Source: Pseudodesulfovibrio indicus (GTDB taxonomy: Bacteria; Desulfobacterota; Desulfovibrionia; Desulfovibrionales; Desulfovibrionaceae). Taken from it: a DNA stretch of 64,000 nucleotides. The stretch is from positions 2,910,001 through 2,974,000 of the forward strand of contig NZ_CP014206.1 in NCBI RefSeq assembly GCF_001563225.1, given 5' to 3'. The translations under genes and the position numbers were made by a program. Within the stretch, counting starts at the first letter, position 1. Every line of letters starts with the position of its first letter. The notes beneath the pieces are model-generated. The model was given only the letters and a program-made list of their open reading frames with translations. It did not search any database and had not been told where the DNA came from. Positions 27,080 through 35,065 of this stretch are shown here, one piece after another.

Positions 27080-27130
27080 GACCCGCAAACAAAAGGGGCT
27101 CCCTTTCAGGAGCCCCTTTTTTTGCGGGTC
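27080..27130 (-). terminator. Terminator at the end of the chemotaxis operon
   Basis: An inner stem GGGGCTCC (27095-27102)/GGAGCCCC (27109-27116) is enclosed by an outer pair GACCCGCAAA (27080-27089)/TTTGCGGGTC (27121-27130). Poly-T or poly-A tracts on both sides mean it could work in both directions. It lies 10 bp beyond the cheA stop codon at 27140. Confidence 0.85.
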
Positions 27131-27139
27131 TTCGGCTGC

Positions 27140-30088
27140 CTACTTAATGGCACCGGCCACGACCAGGGGTTCCTTGCGGCCGAGCTGGGTGGACAGGCTG
27201 TAGATTTCGTGGGGATCGAGGATCAGGACCACCGAGCCGTCGCCCATGATGGTCGCGCCGGACAATCCCTTGAGGTTGAAGTTGTTCAGGTACTGGCCGA
27301 GCGGCTTGATGACGATCTCCTGGCGCTCCAGGAGCCGGTCCACCACCAGGCCGAGCCTGCGGTCGTTGTCCTGGATGACGACCATGGGCAGCACCTCGCG
27401 CTCGCCGGAATCCTGGGGCAGGTCGAGCAATTCTGCCAGCTCGACGATGCCGAGCACCTCGCCGCGCAGGGTGACGGCCTTGCGGTTGTTGATGTCGGAG
27501 AGCTTCTCCACCTCGATCTTGGTGGTCTCGGACACCGCGTCCAGGGGGATGGCGAAGGTGTCGCCCGCCACCTGGACCATGAGCGCGTCGATGATCGCCA
27601 GGGTCAGGGGCAGGGTCAGGGTCAGCTTGGTGCCCTTGCCCACCTCGGACTGGATGTGGACGCTGCCCTTGAGGTTCTTGATGTTGGTCTTGACCACGTC
27701 CATGCCCACGCCGCGCCCGGAGATGTCCGTGACCTTCTCGGCGGACGAGAAGCCCGGCGCGAAGATCAGGTCCATGGCCTCGCGCTCGTCCATGGCGTTG
27801 GCCTCTTCCTGGCTGATGAGCCCCTTGCGCACGGCCACGGCCTTGAGCTTTTCCGGGTCCATGCCCCGGCCGTCGTCCTCGACCTCGATGGCCACGGAGT
27901 TGCCCTTGTGGTAGGCGCGCAGCCAGACGTGGCCTTTGGGCTTCTTGCCTGCGGCGATGCGGGCGTTCTCGTCTTCCAGGCCGTGGTCCACGGCGTTGCG
28001 GACGAGGTGCACCAGCGGATCGCCGATCTCCTCGACCACGGACTTGTCGAATTCGGTCTCCTCGCCTTCCATGATCAGCTCCACCTGTTTGCCGGATTTG
28101 CGGCTCAGGTCGCGGACCAGGCGCGGGAAGCGGGAAAATACGGTCTGCACCGGAACCATGCGGACCTTCATGATGGTGTCCTGCAGGTCGTCGGAGATGC
28201 GCGCCATGGCGTAGGTGGTCTCGGTGAGCTGCTGGGCGACCACGTGCACGTCTTCCTGGCCCTCTTCAAGGGCGCGGGCGAGCATGGCGTAGCGGTTGCG
28301 GTTGATGATCAGCTCGCCGATGACGTTCATCAGGTGGTCCAGCTTGTGATGGTCCACGCGGATGGTGCTGGAGGCCTTGGGTTTGGCGGGAGGCTGCGCC
28401 CCGCTCTTGCTGGTGCCTGAGGACATGGAAGACTTTGCCGCGGGAGCGGGCTTGGCTGCGGGTTGAGGCGCGGGCGGCGGAGGCTCGACCGCCGCGGGCG
28501 GTTCGGGAGCGGGCCTTGGCGCGGGCGCGGCGGGTTTGGGGGCCGGAGCCGGGGCCTTGGCAGCAACCGGCTTGGCCGCAACCGGCTTGGGCGCGGCCGG
28601 CTTGGGGGCGGCCTTCGGGGGGGCTTCGGCGGCCTTCTCTTCGGAGACGCCCGGCAGCTTGGCGATGGCCGCCCGGATCATGTCCCGGAGGATGGCGTAT
28701 TCCTGCTCCAGGATATCGAGCATCAGGGAGAAATCCATGTCGGACTTGCGCGCCTGGTCCACCAGCCCCACGGTCCGCCCGGCATACTCCTTGATCTCGT
28801 CGAACCCCATGTAGCCGGTGGAATTCTGGATAGTCTGGAAAGTCCGGAACAGGCCGTCCACGATGTCGCGCTGGTCAGCGTCCTTGCGCAACATCTCGAA
28901 GGCCACGACAACGGCCTCGAACTGCTGGTCGATGGTCTGGATGAACAGGGCCACGTCCTCCGGATCGTACTCCGGCTCGACGGCCTCGGATTGGGCCGTG
29001 GGCTCTGCCGGAGACGCCGCCCTGGGCGCTGCCGGCGGGGCAGGCTTTTCCTCGGCATTCTTGGTGCAGGACACCAGGCCGCCGACCGCGTCCGTGTTGC
29101 CGTCCTCGGTGACCTTCTGGAGCACCTGGGCCATGACGCTGGTGTCCAGCGGCTCCACCTTGCCGTGCTCCAGGTCCACCTTGCCCACCAGCGCCTCGAT
29201 GAGGTCCACGGCGGCGAGCAGCAGGTCGATGAGCCCCTGGGTGGAGGCGATCTCGCCCTTGCGCACCCGATTCAGCAGGGTTTCGGCCTCATGGGTCAGG
29301 GAGTTCAGCTCCTTGAATCCGATGATGCCGCTGTTGCCCTTGAGGTTGTGGAAATAGCGGAAGGTGTCGTTGATCAGTTCGTCGTTCCCGCCCGGGTCCC
29401 CTTCCATGGCCAGCAGGCAGCGGTTCAGGTTCTCCACTATCTCCTGGGCCTCTTCGAGGAAGTCGGCCAGATGGCCTTCGCCCACGGTGGTCAGGGAGTA
29501 GGGGGTGGCGTCGAAATCAGGGTCTGGCTGCGGGCTGAAAGCAGTCATCGGAGTATCCCCAGCTTCCTCCGCCGTGAAGGCGGGTTCCGGTTCAATGTAT
29601 TCGGGTTCCACGACCGGCTCGTCCGCCGGCTCGGCGCCCTGCTCGGGGCAGGCCGCCCCGTCTTTGGCCAATTCCCTGCCCCCGTCGTCAAGCTCCCCGA
29701 CCAGGGCCGCTTCGATCCTTGCAATGATGGGCGCGGTGTCCACATCACCCTCCAGCCCGCTGGTCTCCAGGTTGTCGACCATGGTCCGCAGGGCATCTGT
29801 AGCGGAAAGGATGAGGTCCATGATCGGGCCTGTCACGCGCATGGAACCCTGGCGCAAGTCGTCCAGGATGTTCTCCGCCTTGTGGGCCAGCCCGTTGATC
29901 TTGTTCAGACCGAGAAAGCCCGATGCCCCCTTGAGGGAGTGCATGGGCCTGAATATCTCATTGAGGAGGCTGAGGTTGTCGGGACACTTTTCCAGTTCGA
30001 GCAGGTTGGGCTCTATAGTCTCCAGGTGTTCCTTGGCCTCAATGAAAAAATCGGAGAGAATTTCAGGATCGAGAAATTCCTGGCTCAT
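27140..30088 (-). CDS. cheA: Chemotaxis histidine kinase CheA with three Hpt-like domains
   Basis: Kinase of 982 residues that phosphorylates CheY and CheB. Hpt1 has FRPMHSLKGASGFLG with His50; Hpt2 has FRYFHNLKGNSGIIGF with His247; a third Hpt-like bundle near residue 418 reads FQTIQNSTGYMGF, so its His is replaced by Gln and it should not accept phosphate. A long Pro/Ala linker with many KPAAPKP-like units (about 500-575) leads to the dimerisation domain (KLDHLMNVIGELIINRNR), the ATPase (HLVRNAVDHGLE, EVEDDGRGMD, FSSAEKVTDISGRGVGMDVV) and a CheW-like domain at the end. It is the last gene of the operon. Confidence 0.95.
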   Translation of the reverse strand: MSQEFLDPEILSDFFIEAKEHLETIEPNLLELEKCPDNLSLLNEIFRPMHSLKGASGFLGLNKINGLAHKAENILDDLRQGSMRVTGPIMDLILSATDALRTMVDNLETSGLEGDVDTAPIIARIEAALVGELDDGGRELAKDGAACPEQGAEPADEPVVEPEYIEPEPAFTAEEAGDTPMTAFSPQPDPDFDATPYSLTTVGEGHLADFLEEAQEIVENLNRCLLAMEGDPGGNDELINDTFRYFHNLKGNSGIIGFKELNSLTHEAETLLNRVRKGEIASTQGLIDLLLAAVDLIEALVGKVDLEHGKVEPLDTSVMAQVLQKVTEDGNTDAVGGLVSCTKNAEEKPAPPAAPRAASPAEPTAQSEAVEPEYDPEDVALFIQTIDQQFEAVVVAFEMLRKDADQRDIVDGLFRTFQTIQNSTGYMGFDEIKEYAGRTVGLVDQARKSDMDFSLMLDILEQEYAILRDMIRAAIAKLPGVSEEKAAEAPPKAAPKPAAPKPVAAKPVAAKAPAPAPKPAAPAPRPAPEPPAAVEPPPPAPQPAAKPAPAAKSSMSSGTSKSGAQPPAKPKASSTIRVDHHKLDHLMNVIGELIINRNRYAMLARALEEGQEDVHVVAQQLTETTYAMARISDDLQDTIMKVRMVPVQTVFSRFPRLVRDLSRKSGKQVELIMEGEETEFDKSVVEEIGDPLVHLVRNAVDHGLEDENARIAAGKKPKGHVWLRAYHKGNSVAIEVEDDGRGMDPEKLKAVAVRKGLISQEEANAMDEREAMDLIFAPGFSSAEKVTDISGRGVGMDVVKTNIKNLKGSVHIQSEVGKGTKLTLTLPLTLAIIDALMVQVAGDTFAIPLDAVSETTKIEVEKLSDINNRKAVTLRGEVLGIVELAELLDLPQDSGEREVLPMVVIQDNDRRLGLVVDRLLERQEIVIKPLGQYLNNFNLKGLSGATIMGDGSVVLILDPHEIYSLSTQLGRKEPLVVAGAIK

Positions 30089-30171
30089 CGAGTCTCCTCA
30101 TGCGCGGGCCGGAAGCGTGCTCCCCGCCCGCCGCAGCATCGGTTACGTGTGTTCATCCCGTGCCCGGACTG

Positions 30172-30540
30172 CTATCCCAGCAGCATCTTGACGTTGCGGA
30201 CCAGCTTTTCCGGCTGGGCCGGTTTGACCATGTACAGGTTCGCGCCCACGGTCAAGCCCGTCTGAATGTCCTTGTCCTGGCCTTCGGTGGAGAGCACCAC
30301 GATGGGAATGTCCCGGTAGGCCCCCTGTTCCCTCACCGTCTTGATGAAGGTCAGGCCGTCCATCCGCGGCATGTTCACGTCCGAGACTATCAGATCCACC
30401 TCGGACAGGCTGTAGAGCTTTTCCAGCCCGTCCAGTCCGTCCTCCGCCGTGGTAACCTTGAAGCCTTCCTTCTTCATGATGAAGGCCACAAGATTCCTGA
30501 CAGTCTTGGAATCGTCCACTATCAGAATATGTTTAGGCAT
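30172..30540 (-). CDS. cheY: Response regulator CheY
   Basis: Single receiver domain of 122 residues: HILIVDDSKTVRNLVAF holds the acidic pair DD, LIVSDVNMPRMDGL the phosphoacceptor Asp, IPIVVLSTEGQDKDI the conserved Thr-equivalent Ser/Thr switch, and YMVKPAQPEKL the Lys-Pro. With no output domain it is a CheY-type diffusible regulator, phosphorylated by the neighbouring CheA. It sits between cheR and cheA in the operon. The target could be the flagellar switch or another process controlled by this che cluster. Confidence 0.92.
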   Translation of the reverse strand: MPKHILIVDDSKTVRNLVAFIMKKEGFKVTTAEDGLDGLEKLYSLSEVDLIVSDVNMPRMDGLTFIKTVREQGAYRDIPIVVLSTEGQDKDIQTGLTVGANLYMVKPAQPEKLVRNVKMLLG

Positions 30541-30599
30541 GATTCCCCCTTGAATAACACGACATGCGCCACCTTATCAAATCCGCCGAAGGACATGAC

Positions 30600-31475
30600 T
30601 CACTCCTCCTTCTGGTAGATGATGGCACCGGGATAATGAATGGGCTTGAAAGCGCGGGTGATGTTGTGCAGCGATTCGGAATGGCCGATTATCAGGTACC
30701 CCCCGGGAAGCAGGTTGTCATAGAACGCATTGATCACCCGCTTCTTCATCTCGTCGTCGAAGTAGATGATGACGTTCCTGCAGAAGACAACCTGCGACCG
30801 CTCCACGCGCTTGACCTGCACGCGATCCCGGAGATTGATCTGGCCGTAGCTGACCAACCGCTTCACCTCTTGCCTGATCTTGTTCTGCCCGTTGTCCACG
30901 TCGAAATAGCGGCCGACGATTTCCTCCGGGGTGGTCCGCAACGTGTAGTCATTGTACACGCCCCGCCTGGCCGACTCCAGGACCCTCTCGGAAAGGTCGT
31001 TCGCAGTGATCCGGATGTCCCAGTTCGGCAGTTCCGCCTTGAGCATCTCGTGGATGATGATCGAGATGGTGTACGGCTCCTCGCCGGTGGAACATCCCGC
31101 CGACCAGATGCGCAGCTTCCTGCCCTTCCTGCGGCAGGAATCGAGGACATCGGTCAGCACCTCCTCCTGAAAGACCTTGAGCTGCGGCGGGTTGCGATAG
31201 AAGCTGGTCTCGTTGGTGGTGATGACCTCGAACAGCTTCTTCATCTCCGCGCCCTTGGCCGGGTCGAACCGGAGCAGGTTGTAATACTCGTCGAAATTCT
31301 TGAGATTCAGCTTCTTGATCCGGTTACCGAGGCGATTCTCCAGTAAATACTTGCGGTTGTCCGCAATGTAGATGCCGCACTCGGCATAGATGAAATCCCG
31401 CAGGTTGGTGAACTCCTGATCCGTGATCCGGAGCTCCCTCCCGAGGGTGATGGTCTTTGAGAACAATGAGGACAT
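30600..31475 (-). CDS. cheR: Chemoreceptor methyltransferase CheR
   Basis: SAM-dependent methyltransferase of 291 residues that adds methyl groups to receptor glutamates. The N-terminal helical domain has FTNLRDFIYAECGIYI and ENRLGNRIKKLNL. The SAM domain has TTNETSFYRNPPQLKVF, LRIWSAGCSTGEEPYTISI (the SAM loop), ITANDLSERVLESARRGVY and VVFCRNVIIYFDDEMK, ending with LLPGGYLIIGHSESL. It stands just upstream of cheY and downstream of the HEAT gene in the same operon. Confidence 0.95.
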   Translation of the reverse strand: MSSLFSKTITLGRELRITDQEFTNLRDFIYAECGIYIADNRKYLLENRLGNRIKKLNLKNFDEYYNLLRFDPAKGAEMKKLFEVITTNETSFYRNPPQLKVFQEEVLTDVLDSCRRKGRKLRIWSAGCSTGEEPYTISIIIHEMLKAELPNWDIRITANDLSERVLESARRGVYNDYTLRTTPEEIVGRYFDVDNGQNKIRQEVKRLVSYGQINLRDRVQVKRVERSQVVFCRNVIIYFDDEMKKRVINAFYDNLLPGGYLIIGHSESLHNITRAFKPIHYPGAIIYQKEE

Positions 31476-31490
31476 CGGTTGCGGAAGCTC

Positions 31491-33440
31491 CTACATTTCC
31501 TGAATTTTGGAAATGGCCTCTTCGGCCGCGCTGACCAGTTCGTACTCGTCGCTGTTGGTCACTTCCAGCAGGGCCGCGAACGCCGCGCTCCCGCCGATGT
31601 TGCCCAGGGCCTCGATGGCCTTCATGACCACAAAACGGTTGGTGTTGCCGAGCATCTCGACCATCCGGGGCGCGGCCTCGGCGGTGGAATGCTCGCCGAG
31701 GGCGTCCATGGCCCTGATCTTGACCCAGTCATCCTCGTCGTCGAGGGCGTCCAGCAGGTGCGGGACCATTTCCTGGTCGTAGTGGTGGCCCATGATCTCG
31801 ATGACCGTCAGGCGCACATCCTTGCTCTCGTCGGAGAGCCGGTGCAGGACCAGCGGCCGCCAGACCGAATCGTCGCCGCCCGAGGCGGCCAGGGCCTCCA
31901 CGGCCACCTTGCGGATGTCCGGGACCACATCCTCCACCGCCTGGCGGAGGATCTCCAGGTTCTCCATGGGGCCGAGCTTGCCCAGGGCGTAGGTGGCCAT
32001 CAGCCGGTGGACCGGCTCTTCGCTTGTGAACATCTCCTGGAACCGGGCTTGGACCCCGTCGCCGCCGATGGCGATGCAGGCCTCGAGAGCGGCCTCCTTG
32101 ACGTCGTCGTACTGATGGTCGAGGAGCGGGAAGATGCGGTCCACCACCTCGGCCAGCCGGAGCTTCTCGCCCAGCAGATAGACCGCGCTCTTGAGCACGG
32201 TCCCGTCCTCGTGCTCGTTGAGCACGCGGATGAAAAAGTCCTTGGACTGCTCGTCGCTCTTGGACGCCACCACGCCGACGATCTGGCGCTGCACCGGCAG
32301 GGCCGCCTTCCAGAAGGCCTCCATGAGCACCTGGCAGACACAGTCCTCCAGGGTACACTCGTCGGGCGCGATCTGCGCCAGGACCTGGACGGCCACGCGC
32401 GCCTGCTCCTGATCCTCGCCGAGCAGCCCGCCCTTGAGGGCCTCGGTCAGCCCGATCTGGGACAGGAAGCCGATGATCAGCGCCAGCCGGTCCTGGTCGC
32501 GGTCCGGGTCCAGGGCGGCGGCGATGCGCAGGATGCCCCTGGACGCCTCTTCGCCGCCCACGTAGGCCAGCCCCTGGATGGCCGCGTCCTGAATCTCCTC
32601 GTCCTCGTCCTGGAGGGCCACCAGCAGGTACTGCCTGAACCGCTCGCGCTCCTCGTCCGAAAGCAGGGTCAGGGACTTCCCGCCGATGATCTTGACCACG
32701 GCCTTGACGATCTTGTTGCGCAGGGCCGTGGGCGCGTCGGGCATGCGCTTGAGCAACATGGTCACGGCCTTGACGTTGCCCATCTCGCCCAGGGAGTCGA
32801 TGATCATGGAGGCGACCAGGTCGGACGCCCCGTCGAGCGCCTTGACCAGGGCGTTCACCGAGCTGGCGTGGCCGATCTTGGTCAGCGCCTCGATCACGGA
32901 ATACTGGACCCACTCCTCGTCGTTGATGGCCTTGTTCAGGCAGGGAGTGGCCTCTTCCAGCCCCAGCTCGCCGAGACTCACGGCCGCCTGGTAGCGGACG
33001 TTGACCTCCGGGTCCTTGAGCAGCGCTTCGCACAGGGGCTGGACCGCCAGCATGTTTCCGGTGGACCCAAGGATGTCGGAAACGAAAATTCGGATGTCGG
33101 GGTCCTCGTCCTGGGTCAGCTCGATGAGCGACGGCATGTCCTGGTTGCCCACCTCGCGCAGGATGTCCATGGCCAGATTGCGCACCGGGGCCTCGTCGGA
33201 GCGAAGCAGGGGGATGACCGCCTCCACGGTCTCGCGGCCGCCGATCTTGCGCAGGGAGCTGTCCACCGCCTCCTGGATGCCCAGGTGGTTGGTCTTGAGC
33301 AGTTCCGCCAGCTTGGGAACGGCTTCCACGCAGTTGTCCTCGCCCGCCTTGAACGCGCTCTCCCGGACGATCTCTTTATTGTCGCTGCTCAGCAGGGCCA
33401 GGTAATCCGTGCAATCCGCCATGTCGTCAGACCTCCCCAT
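31491..33440 (-). CDS. HEAT-repeat protein embedded in the chemotaxis operon
   Basis: 649 residues made almost wholly of HEAT/PBS-lyase-type repeats, each about 30 residues: for example NQDMPSLIELTQDEDPDIRIFVSDILG, PQLIEL-like helices and YDDVKEAALEACIAIGG. I see roughly 17-20 units across the length and no catalytic motif or membrane helix. HEAT solenoids are protein-protein scaffolds. The gene lies 15 bp from cheR and 15 bp from cheB, so it is expressed with them and may organise the receptor-modification enzymes. The acidic composition and lack of Cys pairs argue against a phycobilin lyase role. Confidence 0.85.
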   Translation of the reverse strand: MGRSDDMADCTDYLALLSSDNKEIVRESAFKAGEDNCVEAVPKLAELLKTNHLGIQEAVDSSLRKIGGRETVEAVIPLLRSDEAPVRNLAMDILREVGNQDMPSLIELTQDEDPDIRIFVSDILGSTGNMLAVQPLCEALLKDPEVNVRYQAAVSLGELGLEEATPCLNKAINDEEWVQYSVIEALTKIGHASSVNALVKALDGASDLVASMIIDSLGEMGNVKAVTMLLKRMPDAPTALRNKIVKAVVKIIGGKSLTLLSDEERERFRQYLLVALQDEDEEIQDAAIQGLAYVGGEEASRGILRIAAALDPDRDQDRLALIIGFLSQIGLTEALKGGLLGEDQEQARVAVQVLAQIAPDECTLEDCVCQVLMEAFWKAALPVQRQIVGVVASKSDEQSKDFFIRVLNEHEDGTVLKSAVYLLGEKLRLAEVVDRIFPLLDHQYDDVKEAALEACIAIGGDGVQARFQEMFTSEEPVHRLMATYALGKLGPMENLEILRQAVEDVVPDIRKVAVEALAASGGDDSVWRPLVLHRLSDESKDVRLTVIEIMGHHYDQEMVPHLLDALDDEDDWVKIRAMDALGEHSTAEAAPRMVEMLGNTNRFVVMKAIEALGNIGGSAAFAALLEVTNSDEYELVSAAEEAISKIQEM

Positions 33441-33454
33441 TCTCGTGGGTCGCT

Positions 33455-34507
33455 TTATTTGTACAGGTTCGCAATGATGGACTCGGCCATGTCGTCGAGA
33501 TCGACGATCTCGTCCGCCAGGTTGTCTTCCACGATGGCCTTGGGCATGCCGTAGACCACGCAGGTGGAGTCGCTCTGGGCCAGTGCGCGGCCGCCCTTCT
33601 CCTTGAGCGCGCGGATGCCCTCGCAGCCGTCGTTGCCCATGCCGGTCAGGATCACGCCCAGCCCGCGCCGGCCCACGGCCTGGGCCACGGAGCCGATGAG
33701 CACGTTGGCGGACGGCTTGTAGAGGGCTTCCTTGGGCTCGTCGGTGACCACGATGTCGATGCGGCTGACCTTCTGGTCGAGGACGATGTGCCTGCCGCCG
33801 GGGGCCACGAAGGCGTAGCCGGGCTTGAGCACGTCGCCGGTCTCGGCCTCCTTGACCTTGATCCGGCTGACGCTGTCGAGCCGCTGGGCAAAGGGACCGG
33901 TGAAGGCCGCGGGCATGTGCTGGGCGATGACGATGCCCGCAGGAAAATTCTCGGGCAGCGAGGACAGTATCTTCTGGACCACGGGCGGGCCGCCGGTGGA
34001 CACGCCGATGGCGACCACGTCGCGCACGGGCCTGCTCGTCGCCCGGGCCGGCACCGCCACGGGACGAACCGCCTTGCGCACCGGCGCGGGCCGGGCGATG
34101 ACGTGGCGCATCTTGCGCGCGGCCACGGTCTTGACCTTTTCGATGAGGTCCTGCTCGATCTTGATGATGTCCAGGGAGACCTTGGAAAGCTGCTTGGGAA
34201 TGAAATCCACGGCGCCCAGTTCCATGGCCTTGAGGGTCGACTCCGCGCCCTCGGTGGTCAGGGAGCTGACCATGAGCACGGGGCGGGGCGACTCCATCAT
34301 GATGTGCCGCAGGGCGGTCAGCCCGTCCATCCTGGGCATCTCGATATCCATGGTCACGACGTCGGGGTCGAGTTCGCGGACCATGTCCAGGCCTTCCTGG
34401 CCGTTCTTGGCCGTGCCGACCACGGTGATGCCGGGGTCCTTGTCGAGCATCGTGCTGATGGCCTTCCGCATGAAGGCGGAGTCATCCACGACGAGAACTT
34501 TGATCAC
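33455..34507 (-). CDS. cheB: Chemotaxis methylesterase/deamidase CheB
   Basis: 350-residue CheB. The start is the GTG at 34507 (MIKVLVVDDSAFMRK), because AAGGAG stands 8 nt before it and the upstream residues of the longer frame are not receiver-like. The receiver domain has DPDVVTMDIEMPRMDGL. The methylesterase domain has the catalytic Ser in IGVSTGGPPVV, His in IAQHMPAAFT and Asp in GMGNDGCEG. It opposes CheR and is switched on by CheA phosphorylation. It is the first gene of the leftward che operon. Confidence 0.95.
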   Translation of the reverse strand: MIKVLVVDDSAFMRKAISTMLDKDPGITVVGTAKNGQEGLDMVRELDPDVVTMDIEMPRMDGLTALRHIMMESPRPVLMVSSLTTEGAESTLKAMELGAVDFIPKQLSKVSLDIIKIEQDLIEKVKTVAARKMRHVIARPAPVRKAVRPVAVPARATSRPVRDVVAIGVSTGGPPVVQKILSSLPENFPAGIVIAQHMPAAFTGPFAQRLDSVSRIKVKEAETGDVLKPGYAFVAPGGRHIVLDQKVSRIDIVVTDEPKEALYKPSANVLIGSVAQAVGRRGLGVILTGMGNDGCEGIRALKEKGGRALAQSDSTCVVYGMPKAIVEDNLADEIVDLDDMAESIIANLYK

Positions 34508-34646
34508 GTATACATCTCCTTGAGGAAACACTGAAATCCCAACGCCCCGCCGCCAGAACGATCCCCCATCCGCCAACCGGCGTCAACATCCTGGGAGCCT
34601 AATCAGGCCGGTCTCGGCATGGTATTATTTTGTCATTCAATCTCCG

Positions 34647-34675
34647 ACTTTAAGGAGCTTTACCCATTGGGTCAA
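34647..34675 (-). promoter_or_regulatory. Possible sigma-70 promoter of the che operon
   Basis: On the minus strand TTGACC (34670-34675) and TAAAGT (34647-34652) are separated by exactly 17 bp and lie about 140 bp upstream of the cheB GTG. Matches to the consensus are partial, so this is a candidate only. Confidence 0.35.
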
Positions 34676-34748
34676 CAACCTTCACCCCAAGTTGAATTTT
34701 TGCCTTGCCTTTTGTTCACCCCTGCGCTAAACACCCCTTCTCACGCAT

Positions 34749-34825
34749 CGGGATGTGGCTCAGTCTGGTAGAGCGCTGCGTTCGGGACGCAGAGATCGGA
34801 GGTTCAAATCCTCTCATCCCGACCA
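34749..34825 (+). tRNA. tRNA-Pro (anticodon CGG)
   Basis: A complete cloverleaf of 77 nt with the CCA encoded. The acceptor arms are CGGGATG and CATCCCG, the anticodon arm is CTGCG-TTCGGGA-CGCAG with CGG at 34783-34785, and the T arm contains GGTTCAAATCC. Its 3' 49 bases are the site into which island 1 is integrated. Confidence 0.95.
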
Positions 34826-34827
34826 GA
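34777..34827. repeat. Left attachment repeat (attL) within tRNA-Pro
   Basis: Fifty-one bases from TGCGTTCGGGACGCAG to the GACCAGA just past the tRNA end are identical to 49491-49541. Similarity continues, with decreasing identity, through the terminator to a tRNA-like 3' end at 34990, so the flanking repeat is about 214 bp in all. Confidence 0.9.
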
Positions 34828-34833
34828 AAAATC

Positions 34834-34867
34834 AAGGGTTTACGGAAATACTCCGTAAACCCTTATT
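34834..34867 (+). terminator. Terminator after tRNA-Pro
   Basis: AAGGGTTTACGGA (34834-34846) pairs with TCCGTAAACCCTT (34852-34864) around AATAC. The same hairpin follows the tRNA 3'-end copies at 49548 and 58909, so it belongs to the repeated attachment region. Confidence 0.85.
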
Positions 34868-34928
34868 TGTTTTGTTACCCCACTGCTACCCACACAGTGA
34901 GACATCGGTAGCTGAACAGCGATTAGTA

Positions 34929-34990
34929 GCTGACAGCGCACCTGATTAGCAATCAGTAGATCGTGAGTTCAAATCTCATTCCCGTCTCCA
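34929..34990 (+). other. tRNA-like 3'-half remnant, left copy
   Basis: The sequence contains a CTGA-TTAGCAA-TCAG anticodon-type hairpin, a pairing T arm (GTGAG-TTCAAAT-CTCAT) and an encoded CCA at 34988-34990. A 5' acceptor strand matching TCCCGTC is absent, so it should not fold into a full tRNA. It aligns with 49642-49703 and lies in the same place after the tRNA-Pro terminator. Confidence 0.55.
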
Positions 34991-35065
34991 ATGAAATCAA
35001 TGGCTTAGCAGCTTGCTAGACCCTTTTTTATTGTCTGATAAAGTTTTTGGGACAAATTTGGGACA

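Noticed and set aside
28463-30265. 600-residue plus-strand frame over cheA
   Set aside because: Shadow of cheA; its Arg/Gly-rich part is the complement of the Pro/Ala linker.
34929-34990. Functional second tRNA
   Set aside because: No 5' acceptor strand pairs with the 3' end and the anticodon stem is imperfect; kept as a remnant.
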